A stretch of 37,500 nucleotides of DNA from an uncultured Lachnospiraceae bacterium (GTDB lineage Bacteria; Bacillota; Clostridia; Lachnospirales; Lachnospiraceae): NCBI GenBank assembly GCA_910586005.1, contig CAJUHG010000021.1, positions 1 through 37,500 of the forward strand, in the 5' to 3' direction. A model generated the notes under the pieces. The model was not told the DNA's origin. It searched no databases and was given only the letters and a program-made list of their open reading frames with translations. Shown one piece after another: positions 17,024 through 25,725 of the stretch (position 1 is its first letter; every line of letters starts with the position of its first letter). A program made the position numbers and the translations under genes.

Positions 17024-17171
17024 GATACGTTGTGCGCAGCTACCTAAGCGGCATAATACCTCTTGCACGCGCTATAGTCACATAGTGCTTTCTCTGTGAA
17101 ACAATCGTTACTTCTTATAAGATAGGTTATAAGCAAAGTTAGCTGTGCAACAGAGGAAAGTACGATAGGTG

Positions 17172-18362
17172 CTATCTCTTTCGTTTTTCAAACTCTTTAT
17201 GAAATGCCTCTAAATCTTGACCTTTAAAAGCTCGTTCTAACAGTGTGGGAAGCATTTCTGGATTACATGCAAAACAAGGAATTTTAAGTCCTGCTACTTT
17301 CTGTGCCATCTGTGCATCATAATATGGTTTTCCACCATCTGCAATGGCAAGAAGACATACTATTGTCACTCCTGATTCTTTTAAGTCTCTAAGACGATGT
17401 AATAAAGAGGCACGATTTCCTCCTTCTTCTAAATCTGTAATAAGAAAAAATAAAGTTTTGGATGGATTTTCTACAAATTTTTGACAATATGCTACAGACT
17501 GATCAATATTTGTTCCTCCACCAAGCTGAAAACCAAAGAGTAAATCTACAGGATCTTCACATTTCTCTGTTAAATCTACAACACTTGTATCAAATGCTAC
17601 AATATGGGTTCGAATGGCAGCCATACTTGCTAAAATACAACTCATAATAGAAGAGTAAATCACAGATTCTCCCATAGAACCACTTTGGTCTACATCTAAA
17701 ATAACAGTCCATTGTTTCGATGCAGCAGTTGTTGTTCGGTCAAAGAAATAAAAATGCTCTGGTACAATTGTTCCAAGTTCTGGATTATAATTTTTTAGAT
17801 TTCTGCGTATAGTAAGTGGAAAATCCATAGCGGCTGCTGATGGTATTGGTGAATGTAATCTACGGTTGATAGCTGATGTCACTGCACGGCGGATATCAGC
17901 TTCTAATAATTTATTAATTTCCTCTACGATTTTTTGAATAAAAGCCCTTACACTTTCTTTGGAACGTTTTGGAATTTGGTCTTTTAACATTAAAATGGTA
18001 GAAGCCAAATTTATATCTGGTTCTATATTATCTAATAATTCTGGTTCAAAGATAAGCTGACGCAACCCACATCTTTCCATTGCATCTGCTTGTATAATTG
18101 TAACTAAATCTTTTTCAAATAATGTACGAACATCCCCAAGCCATTTTGAAATCTGAGGATTAGAAGGGCCATTTCCTGCTCCACGCCCTGTACCAAATCT
18201 ATCCGATTCACTATGACTATAAATTGCTGCCAATGCCTGATCCATCAAAGCTTGTTCTTCTGACAAAGCAAAACCTGAATTTTTATTCATAGATGTAAAA
18301 CGCTCATTACTTTCTGCGCCTAGAATTAAACGCCATCGTTTCATGCGCTCTATTTCATCCAT
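17172..18362 (-). CDS. VWA domain-containing protein
   Basis: About 396 residues and last gene of the seven-gene operon. The C-terminal half is a von Willebrand factor A domain with an intact MIDAS metal site: DQSGS, the GGGTN threonine and the LITDLEEGG aspartate. The N-terminal half is helical and, as in other MoxR-partner VWA proteins, probably contacts the AAA ATPase. The start at 18362 follows AAAGGTG at a slightly long distance; a TTG at 18383 is possible. Such pairs act in metal insertion or complex remodelling. Confidence 0.88.
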   Translation of the reverse strand: MDEIERMKRWRLILGAESNERFTSMNKNSGFALSEEQALMDQALAAIYSHSESDRFGTGRGAGNGPSNPQISKWLGDVRTLFEKDLVTIIQADAMERCGLRQLIFEPELLDNIEPDINLASTILMLKDQIPKRSKESVRAFIQKIVEEINKLLEADIRRAVTSAINRRLHSPIPSAAAMDFPLTIRRNLKNYNPELGTIVPEHFYFFDRTTTAASKQWTVILDVDQSGSMGESVIYSSIMSCILASMAAIRTHIVAFDTSVVDLTEKCEDPVDLLFGFQLGGGTNIDQSVAYCQKFVENPSKTLFFLITDLEEGGNRASLLHRLRDLKESGVTIVCLLAIADGGKPYYDAQMAQKVAGLKIPCFACNPEMLPTLLERAFKGQDLEAFHKEFEKRKR

Positions 18363-18397
18363 AGTTTGTACCACACCTTTCAAGTATCAAAATATCT

Positions 18398-20725
18398 CTA
18401 AATATCTCCAAAGTCAAAATCCTCCAGTTCATTAAGCATTTCCTGCGCTTCTTGTGTTAAAGGTGTATTTAATACCTCGTCCACTTGTTCTGGATTCAAC
18501 TGCCACAACTCTCCTAAATTTTCTGCAATATCGCTTTTTTCTCTTGCTGTAAAATCTGCAAAAGCTCGTCTTAAAAACAAAAGAGCCCTCTTAAACTCTT
18601 CATCATCTAAGGTATCTAAATATTGATCTAAACTTTCCCAAAGACTCATTCGGGTAATCAATGCATAACGGTTTTTCATAGATAATCCCTCGAACCATCC
18701 TGCGCCCAAATCAGCTGGCACCCCCTTAGAAAGTCGTCTCTCTACTTGAAGCTTTAGCTGTTCATTGGTAAATTTTCCTCTTTCTAACAGAATTGCTGCA
18801 GCATAACCAGAAATTTTGGTATTTAGATCATCTCTTTGAGCGATATCGCTTATCACTTGAAGCCAATGTTCCTCTGAAAGAAATTCATGATGCAAAGCCG
18901 CCTCATTTAACATTCTCATTCCTTGTATTATTTCATGAGATGCATTGTCATCACAAATACAGCTTGCTGGTAAAAGTAGGCAAGCACGTAGAAAAAGCTG
19001 TTCCAAAACTGGTATCAAATCTTCACTAGAAAGTTCCCGAATACTTCCATATTGAATAACCATTGACAAACTTTGTACCGTCTTTGCAATTTCATCCACC
19101 GCTGCCGATTCTACTGCAATTTTCTGCAAAATAGCAGTAGCATAACTTACAGTTTCTGGCATTCCACACAAAAAAGATTGTTCAATAATCTTTGCAACTC
19201 CAGCAATACTCCCTTCTTTTTGAGCTTCTTCTTTCATCTGAAAAGAAGCCGCTAAAAGTATAGTATCCCCTTTTAATTGAGCTTCCACAATTTCTATTTC
19301 AGCTTCTGGTGTCCAACGAAGTACCCAATGTTCTGCCCAAGTTGCTTTCTCCTGGTGTACTTGTTGCCAATCTACAAAAGAAATTCCTAGTACACGCAAT
19401 CGATGAAGGAAAAATGACCGCTCTCTATCTAGAAAAGCTGCCTTTTGTGACTTTACAGTTAGTTTTTCTCTGAGATCCAAATGTAAATCATCCGCTGTCA
19501 TAGAACAATAGCGTCTTAAATTTAACTTATCTAGCAAATGATAGAAATCATTTTGAATAGAAGTGCGACTGACACCTTGAGGAAGAGAGCCAATAATTGT
19601 TCCAATCTCAGTATCAGCAACTGCCTGTGCAATTTCCCCAAAGTTCCCATGTCCCATGCAGGTAGTAGCAGCATCTCTTAAATCCCGCAAGGCTGGAATT
19701 TGATATCCTTGTAATTCTGCAAGAGAAAAAGAAAGTCGTACTGCTTCAATTACTTCTGCAGAAGAAACCATATTTCCATTTTTACGCTGCCAAAAAGCAA
19801 GTTTTGAAAAATAACTACGTGCAGCATAATCTGCCTCTTCTCTTTGATGAGCTTCCCACAATAATCCATAATAAGATGGAGCCTTGTTTCCCGCACCATA
19901 CCCAGAACGGGAAGATAAACGATAATAGGAATATGGCATTAAAGTTTTTTGAACTTCTACAAATGGCAATTGTTTTAATTCCTGATCACTTAATTCTGCT
20001 GTACTACGCTTTAATCCTTCCACATGATATGCACCCGTTACGACCACAATTTTTTCAGGTGCAATTCCAGCCTCTATAGCTTCCTTAATCTGCCGTTTCA
20101 TATAGGCCTCTCGCACTACAATTTCAGCATAATCACACTCTGTATCTTCCGTCAATTCTCTAAGATTTTTTCCAAAAACCTCTGCGCCTTTCCAATATCC
20201 ATGATTTTCACTAAAATGCTCCATTGTACGTTCCCAGAAAGTTTCATGTCCATCCTCACCAGATAATTCATCTAGTTTACGGTACACAGACATATGTCCC
20301 TCTTCTCCCAATGTCTCATCTTTCCTTGAAATACGCGAAAAAGCAAGAAATACTCCAGAAGGTAAATCAATAAACCTACATTCCTTTTGATGTTCTTTTG
20401 CCCATAAAATTGCTTGATATTCTGGAGAATATTCTGCAAAAGGATACAATATGGTACGAATCGGCGTTTCATTTGTATATGCCATAATTGCAATCGGTGG
20501 TTTTGTATTTCTATCTGTCAGATAACGAAGCTCTTCTGTAAAATCACTTGGACCTTCCACTAATACCAATTGAGGCATAACTTCATCTAAAAGCTTCCTT
20601 AAATTCCAAGCACCTGCTGGAGACAGATGCCGAATCCCAAAGATAACTGGCTGATGTTCCTGAATCTGAATGCTTGCATCTATCATTCGCCCATTTATTT
20701 CCTTAATCTGAATCTTTTCACCCAT
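18398..20725 (-). CDS. DUF5682 family protein
   Basis: A 775-residue protein that I recognise as DUF5682, regularly encoded beside MoxR and VWA proteins. The N-terminal part has FGIRHLSPAG, LVLVEGP and VVTGAYHVEG. This GxxH, Glu and late-His pattern recalls the TraB/ChaN/EreA group of putative metal-dependent hydrolases. The remainder is helical. The start overlaps the AAA gene by 8 bp and has the site AAGGAG. The biochemical role is not established; hydrolase activity is inference from motifs. Confidence 0.8.
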   Translation of the reverse strand: MGEKIQIKEINGRMIDASIQIQEHQPVIFGIRHLSPAGAWNLRKLLDEVMPQLVLVEGPSDFTEELRYLTDRNTKPPIAIMAYTNETPIRTILYPFAEYSPEYQAILWAKEHQKECRFIDLPSGVFLAFSRISRKDETLGEEGHMSVYRKLDELSGEDGHETFWERTMEHFSENHGYWKGAEVFGKNLRELTEDTECDYAEIVVREAYMKRQIKEAIEAGIAPEKIVVVTGAYHVEGLKRSTAELSDQELKQLPFVEVQKTLMPYSYYRLSSRSGYGAGNKAPSYYGLLWEAHQREEADYAARSYFSKLAFWQRKNGNMVSSAEVIEAVRLSFSLAELQGYQIPALRDLRDAATTCMGHGNFGEIAQAVADTEIGTIIGSLPQGVSRTSIQNDFYHLLDKLNLRRYCSMTADDLHLDLREKLTVKSQKAAFLDRERSFFLHRLRVLGISFVDWQQVHQEKATWAEHWVLRWTPEAEIEIVEAQLKGDTILLAASFQMKEEAQKEGSIAGVAKIIEQSFLCGMPETVSYATAILQKIAVESAAVDEIAKTVQSLSMVIQYGSIRELSSEDLIPVLEQLFLRACLLLPASCICDDNASHEIIQGMRMLNEAALHHEFLSEEHWLQVISDIAQRDDLNTKISGYAAAILLERGKFTNEQLKLQVERRLSKGVPADLGAGWFEGLSMKNRYALITRMSLWESLDQYLDTLDDEEFKRALLFLRRAFADFTAREKSDIAENLGELWQLNPEQVDEVLNTPLTQEAQEMLNELEDFDFGDI

Positions 20726-21812
20726 GATTCAGCTCCTTACATTCTTTATAGAGACCAGACCACTTTAATCCTCTTTTTTTTAAGATATTTTCTAAGTATT
20801 CTTTCCAAGCAAGCATATCTTTTTCTTCATCTTTTACAATAGCGCCCTGCAATCCAGCAGCCAAATCATAATCACTAATTGTCCCATTTCCAAAGCTACC
20901 AGCTAATGCCATACTATTTGCCAACAAAGAAATTGCCTCCGCAGTAGACAATACGCCTGTGGTAGGCTTTAATTTCTGTTTTCCATCTAAAGTTACACCC
21001 AGACGCAACTCTCTAAAAATAGTGCACACTTTTTCAATTACTTCCTGTTCTGGCAACTTTGCATTTAAATCAAGATTCTCAGAAAGTTGTGTAACACGAG
21101 TTTTCACAATATCCATTTCTGATTCTAAATCTGCAGGCGCTGGAAGCACCACAATATTAAAACGACGTTTCAATGCAGCAGACATTTCATTTACACCTTT
21201 ATCTCTTGTATTTGCTGTTGCAATCACAGAAAAACCTTTTTGAGCTGGAACTTCTATTCCCAATTCTGGCACAGAAATTCGCTTTTCTGATAAAATAGAA
21301 ATTAACGCATCCTGAACTTCAGAAGCACATCTAGAAATTTCCTCTAATCTAGCAATGGTTCCTGTCTCCATCGCATGATAGACAGGACTTTTTAACATAG
21401 CTTCCAAAGATGGTCCTTGAGAAATCAGCATAGCATAATTCCAAGAATAACGGATCTGTTCCTCTGTAGTTCCTGCTGTTCCCTGAATCACCTTGGTAGA
21501 ATCTCCATTGATTGCTGCAGTTAAATGCTCAGATAACCAAGATTTTGCTGTTCCTGGCTCTCCAATTAATAACAAAGCTCTATCTGTTACTAAAGTAGCA
21601 ATTGCTATCTCCACCAGACGTTTATGCCCAATATATTTGGGTGTAATCACTGTCTTTCCTACCTTTCCTCCAGTAATATATGTTAATACAGATTTGGGAG
21701 ACATTTTCCATCCAGTAGGAATGGATTCGGTTTCTGCTTCAATTAAGGCATCTATTTCTTTTTGAAACATTTGCTCTGCTGGTAAACGCTGTACCTTTGT
21801 CTTTGTTGGCAT
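20718..21812 (-). CDS. MoxR-family AAA ATPase
   Basis: A 364-residue AAA+ protein. Walker A is LLIGEPGTAKSW and the Walker B region is RLEEISRCASEVQDALISILSEK. Sensor 1 is FSVIATANTRD and the arginine region is ALKRRFN. The order and spacing are those of MoxR ATPases, which remodel partner complexes together with VWA proteins. Here the VWA gene is two genes downstream. It is coupled to the preceding gene (TAATG) and to the following one (8-bp overlap), which suggests a stoichiometric complex. Confidence 0.92.
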   Translation of the reverse strand: MPTKTKVQRLPAEQMFQKEIDALIEAETESIPTGWKMSPKSVLTYITGGKVGKTVITPKYIGHKRLVEIAIATLVTDRALLLIGEPGTAKSWLSEHLTAAINGDSTKVIQGTAGTTEEQIRYSWNYAMLISQGPSLEAMLKSPVYHAMETGTIARLEEISRCASEVQDALISILSEKRISVPELGIEVPAQKGFSVIATANTRDKGVNEMSAALKRRFNIVVLPAPADLESEMDIVKTRVTQLSENLDLNAKLPEQEVIEKVCTIFRELRLGVTLDGKQKLKPTTGVLSTAEAISLLANSMALAGSFGNGTISDYDLAAGLQGAIVKDEEKDMLAWKEYLENILKKRGLKWSGLYKECKELNHG

Positions 21813-23845
21813 TATATAGTGCTCCTTTCTTTGTTCTCCTGTTCTAATTCTTTTACCAGATTTGTATATAACATCTGATATGTATTATTATTAAATCCTG
21901 CTATACGGACTTGCCCTGAATCAACAAGACTTTTAATTTCTTTTAATTCTTCCATTTTATTAGAAAGTGACATAGGTGCTTCTCTTAACATTTTTTCTAA
22001 CATCCAATACATAGTATTGCTTTTTCTGACACTCTTTACAATAAGACCTTTTCCCCCTATAAAACCACACCTTTTTAGTAAAGGATAATATATGCAATCA
22101 CCAGAGGAACTTTTTGAGACAGACATGCGCTGATAAAAATAATCTGCTAATATCTTACAAATTTTCTCATCTGTTGGGCAAATTAAATATTGCATTACAA
22201 TATCCCAATCATCTGTTAAATGAACACCATAAGAAGCATAGGAATTATAATAATTGTATTGCTCATATTGATAAGTACGGAATTTTCCCAATTTCTTTAA
22301 TTTAGGATTTGTAAACAACTCAAACCAACGAATATCCGGCTTTTCATAAAGAGGTCTCTGTATCTGTATCCCTTCAAATTCATCACAATAAAATTGTGAA
22401 AATTGATATTTTTGTGCTTCTTCGCTCCATAAAATTCTAGAAAACGTATTCATAATTAAGAAACGTGGCAATTTCTGAATTTTATCTTCTTTTTTTATTG
22501 CTTTCTCTTCTATCAAAACAGTGGCATATGTATCATAGACTTCTTTTCCTGGTTTTGTTAGTAACGCTGCAGTTAATGCTGACTGTAAAAATATCTCTCC
22601 ATATTCCTGATATAATTCCTCTGCTAAAGAAGAAAGCCGCTGATCCATATTCCACACTAGAGATTTTATAAGAATTTCTGAAATATAAGCGGAAATAGAT
22701 GCAGTAGCATATTTATGGAAAGCGTCACTCGTTTCAAATTGAAATTCAATTGGCTTGTTTTTCTCTGTTTTCATACTTTTTAATAGAGTGTCAGAAGCTA
22801 ATCTACGATACAAGTCAATCATTTTAGGGGAGGCTTTCCCAATCATTGTTTCTAATAAAGACTGTAATTTTTCAATATCTTTGTTTGATAATATTGGATT
22901 ATCATGATCCACCTGATTTTGAAATATGTCTAATACTTTATTGATTTCCTCTGCAATTAAATCAGAAGCACCATCACTTGTAGAAAGTGCTAAATATTTT
23001 GCAGAAGACGCAAGATTCTTTTTTATTTGTTCTTCCCAAAAATCTAGATTCTCTGTTCCTTTCATTTTTGCCAATGACCACAGAGCAGCTTTTTTACAAT
23101 TGCCTTTTTCAGTTTTTGTAAAACCAATTAAAATTTCTTTATTTTCCTGACTATAACGCAAAGCACGAATCAATGCAGCTCGGACGTCCTTTTCTGCATT
23201 TTCTAGTGTAGAAAGATACCAGTCATTTTCCTCTTCTTTTGCAATTGCCTCTATTACATGAACACGACGCACCATCTCTTTCTTTCCTTTGGGATCAAAG
23301 TTCATTTTTAGTAAAGGCAAAATGGATGCATCTTCTTCACTCAGCCATCCTTCTATATTTTCTGCAAGTTCTGCATAACTTGCATTTAATCCTGCTACTA
23401 ATGCTGATTTTAAACGATAATCTGAAAAAATCTCTGGATTTTTACTATGAGTATTTATCAATAAACTATAATGACCACTTCCTGAAGTAGTTAAAGCTTC
23501 TAAAATAGGAGCAAGCAGACTATATGGTGCATCAGAATGTGCTTTTCCTGTTGTAAGAGTCAGAGGTTTTACTTCCCCATCTACATTACTAACTGCTTGG
23601 GTTGTAAGTACTGCATTTACAAATGCAAGAATATCTAACAAAGTATCTCCTTTATTGGTACAAGTATCAGATAAAAGTTCTTGTGCAGAATGAAAAATTT
23701 TTTCAAATATTGGAGATACTTTGGAAAGGGGTTCCATCTGTTCTACTGCACGAACAAGTCGAAAATCTTCTGAAAGAAGGGATACACCTGCAATAACACT
23801 AGATTCTAAACGTTCTTTTAATTCATAAAGCGGATTAAGATTCAT
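21812..23845 (-). CDS. Helical-repeat (HEAT-like) protein of the MoxR cluster
   Basis: A 677-residue, largely helical protein without signal peptide or membrane segments. The region around residues 190-290 (repeated A-A-L-W-S-L-A-K-M type helices) looks like HEAT repeats. The C-terminal third contains a conserved-looking YYPLLKRCGFIGGKG segment. It occupies the place taken by DUF5691-type proteins in related clusters, but I cannot assign a family with certainty. The ribosome-binding site is AAGGGAG. It is coupled to the AAA gene. Confidence 0.75.
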   Translation of the reverse strand: MNLNPLYELKERLESSVIAGVSLLSEDFRLVRAVEQMEPLSKVSPIFEKIFHSAQELLSDTCTNKGDTLLDILAFVNAVLTTQAVSNVDGEVKPLTLTTGKAHSDAPYSLLAPILEALTTSGSGHYSLLINTHSKNPEIFSDYRLKSALVAGLNASYAELAENIEGWLSEEDASILPLLKMNFDPKGKKEMVRRVHVIEAIAKEEENDWYLSTLENAEKDVRAALIRALRYSQENKEILIGFTKTEKGNCKKAALWSLAKMKGTENLDFWEEQIKKNLASSAKYLALSTSDGASDLIAEEINKVLDIFQNQVDHDNPILSNKDIEKLQSLLETMIGKASPKMIDLYRRLASDTLLKSMKTEKNKPIEFQFETSDAFHKYATASISAYISEILIKSLVWNMDQRLSSLAEELYQEYGEIFLQSALTAALLTKPGKEVYDTYATVLIEEKAIKKEDKIQKLPRFLIMNTFSRILWSEEAQKYQFSQFYCDEFEGIQIQRPLYEKPDIRWFELFTNPKLKKLGKFRTYQYEQYNYYNSYASYGVHLTDDWDIVMQYLICPTDEKICKILADYFYQRMSVSKSSSGDCIYYPLLKRCGFIGGKGLIVKSVRKSNTMYWMLEKMLREAPMSLSNKMEELKEIKSLVDSGQVRIAGFNNNTYQMLYTNLVKELEQENKERSTI

Positions 23846-23863
23846 AATACATTTTCTCCCTTC

Positions 23864-25291
23864 TTAATATAAGAAACGAACAACTCTTTCATCTGTTATA
23901 ATACTATAAGGTTGTACACAAATACGGTGTTCTACCTCATCATAAAAAAATGCTCCCAATAATACCTGCTCTCTTAACAAAGATACATCCATTAACATAT
24001 GAATACGGTGAACAGTAGCTTCCATATTAGGAATATCCTTTAGAAAAATTTTATTTCCTTCTTTATCACACATTACATATGAATCGCCTATCGTTCCAAT
24101 CTGCTCAAAAGCAAATAACAACACTACAAAATTATCTGAAAGAACATTCTTTATTTGGTTTTTAACCAGTTTTACTGTTGCAGGAAGACTAGACTGTGCA
24201 TGTGTGATAATACCTTTAAGTTCTTCCTCTGTAATCGGATGATAACTTGCTGCCTCCCAGCGAATACGCCGATTCATTTCTCCTGGATAATAGGTCAACA
24301 TAGGGATAGATACTGCTTCAAAGACAGTATCCTCCTGTTTTACATATTTCAGTGCTTTAATTGGGCGGTAATTACGAGTAACAGAAACTTCTCCAGTCTC
24401 AACATCTGCCCACCAACCAATATCAATAAATTCTTTTCTTGCTTCATTATAAATAACCTGAAAAGAAAGTTGTAGTAAGCAAGCATTTTCTTTTTTCAAT
24501 CCTAAAGCCTGTAATTGATCTAGTTTCCAAATGCCACCCAATTCTTCATATAAAATATTATCATCATCCCAAACTTCATCTTTTTCTAATTTTTCTTTTA
24601 AATAAGTATCTGCTTTTTTTACTGCTGCTCTTAATTGAACCAATGTATGAATCGCCTTATGATAATGGCAAGTTGCTCCATCCTTTTGGAATGCTTCCAT
24701 TTCTAAAATCAAATGATTTACATAAAGCTGTGGTCCTGCTAAATAATAATCTCCAAGCTGTTTTGCTAAATCTTGGTAAGTCTTAATAGAACTTCCTCCC
24801 ATAGTTCCTAACCCTGCCTGCAATAGATGATTCATAATTTCTTCTGTGAGCTTCAGTCCTTCTAACTGTTTTTTTATCTTCTTTGTACGTGCTGATTTAT
24901 TTACTTTTGGTTTTCCCTCTTTTTTTTCTGTAGCGGATTTTGTTGTACGTTCTTCTTTTTTCTTTCTCTTTTTAAGAATATCTTCTGGAATTTCACATAC
25001 TTCAAAATCTTTCTCCATATTCATCTCAAAAAGAAGTGCTAAACTATGTTTACAAGGAAATTGTCTACTAGGACAAGAACAGCGAAATACAGGATTTTCT
25101 TCTTCTATAAAATCTGCAGAAGTTATGTAATTAGATTTTCCACTTCCACTACATTCTCCCATATAAAAGGTATTATCTTCAGAGCGAAAACGTTTTACAA
25201 AACCACCCTTTTGAGAAATTTTTCTTCCATTATTGATAGCATTCGCATTTGGTGCGAGTACAGAAATTAATTGTTCTGAGATTTCTTTCAC
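23864..25291 (-). CDS. SWIM zinc finger protein
   Basis: A 475-residue protein. Residues 65-90 hold a SWIM finger, CSCPSRQFPCKH (CxCx7CxH), which binds zinc and usually nucleic acid or protein. A Lys/Glu-rich charged linker follows at about 105-145, then a long mixed alpha/beta region without recognised motifs. The start is GTG at 25291 with AGGATG upstream. SWIM proteins are standard members of MoxR/VWA/DUF5682 clusters, where they may act as the sensor or substrate-binding part. Confidence 0.88.
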   Translation of the reverse strand: MKEISEQLISVLAPNANAINNGRKISQKGGFVKRFRSEDNTFYMGECSGSGKSNYITSADFIEEENPVFRCSCPSRQFPCKHSLALLFEMNMEKDFEVCEIPEDILKKRKKKEERTTKSATEKKEGKPKVNKSARTKKIKKQLEGLKLTEEIMNHLLQAGLGTMGGSSIKTYQDLAKQLGDYYLAGPQLYVNHLILEMEAFQKDGATCHYHKAIHTLVQLRAAVKKADTYLKEKLEKDEVWDDDNILYEELGGIWKLDQLQALGLKKENACLLQLSFQVIYNEARKEFIDIGWWADVETGEVSVTRNYRPIKALKYVKQEDTVFEAVSIPMLTYYPGEMNRRIRWEAASYHPITEEELKGIITHAQSSLPATVKLVKNQIKNVLSDNFVVLLFAFEQIGTIGDSYVMCDKEGNKIFLKDIPNMEATVHRIHMLMDVSLLREQVLLGAFFYDEVEHRICVQPYSIITDERVVRFLY

Positions 25292-25309
25292 TTTATCACA
25301 TCCTAATTA

Positions 25310-25699
25310 TTATTCATTTAATTCATCAAGCATTTTCTGCAAATCTTCAATAGAATTATTTTTCAATACTTCATCCTTCTTTGCAGCAATAATAGACATA
25401 ATCTTCTGTTTCTGTTCTTTCTTAGCAGCTTCCTTCTTTCTAGCTTCCTTCTCTTCTAATTTCACAGATACTATATACCTTATAATTGCAATCTGAACAT
25501 CTAGAACTTTTGTTTCTTTTGTTTTTATATCTAAAAGACTTTCTTCTTGTAATTGTTTTAACTTGGCATTCAGTGTCTTAAATATTTGATCCAAATCTGT
25601 CACAGACAAATCCCATAAATCTTCTACAGAAATACTACCTTTGTATGGAAAACGCACTTTATTTCTAATTGCATATTCAAAAAATTTTTCTCCTTCCAT
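25310..25699 (-). CDS. Small coiled-coil protein, phage-type
   Basis: A 129-residue protein. The N-terminal part (FFEYAIRNKVRFPYKGSISVEDLWDLSVTDLDQIFKTL) resembles small proteins found in Clostridium prophages and plasmids. The rest is a highly charged helix (KLEEKEARKKEAAKKEQKQK). No enzymatic motif is seen. The ribosome-binding site is AAGGAG. It sits between the SWIM gene and the 690-residue gene with short gaps, so it is co-transcribed. Function unknown. Confidence 0.78.
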   Translation of the reverse strand: MEGEKFFEYAIRNKVRFPYKGSISVEDLWDLSVTDLDQIFKTLNAKLKQLQEESLLDIKTKETKVLDVQIAIIRYIVSVKLEEKEARKKEAAKKEQKQKIMSIIAAKKDEVLKNNSIEDLQKMLDELNE

Positions 25700-25725
25700 T
25701 TCCTTTTCTCCTTTATAGATAACAT

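Larger units (their letters stand above)
16790..17171. other. Intergenic array of hairpins
   Basis: No gene is seen. In order: AGCGGAC/GTCCGCT; TCCCTCAT/ATGAGGGA; GTCAC/GTGAC; then the large hairpins at 16921-16980 and 16982-17023; then GC-richer unstructured sequence up to the end of the VWA gene. The dense perfect stems and local rise in GC set it apart from its surroundings. One of the large hairpins may end the leftward operon, though that cannot be decided from sequence alone. Confidence 0.6.

Noticed and set aside
16790..17171. CRISPR array or tRNA cluster
   Set aside because: The hairpins differ from each other in sequence and spacing, there are no regular spacers, and no tRNA cloverleaf or TTCGA-type T arm is seen.
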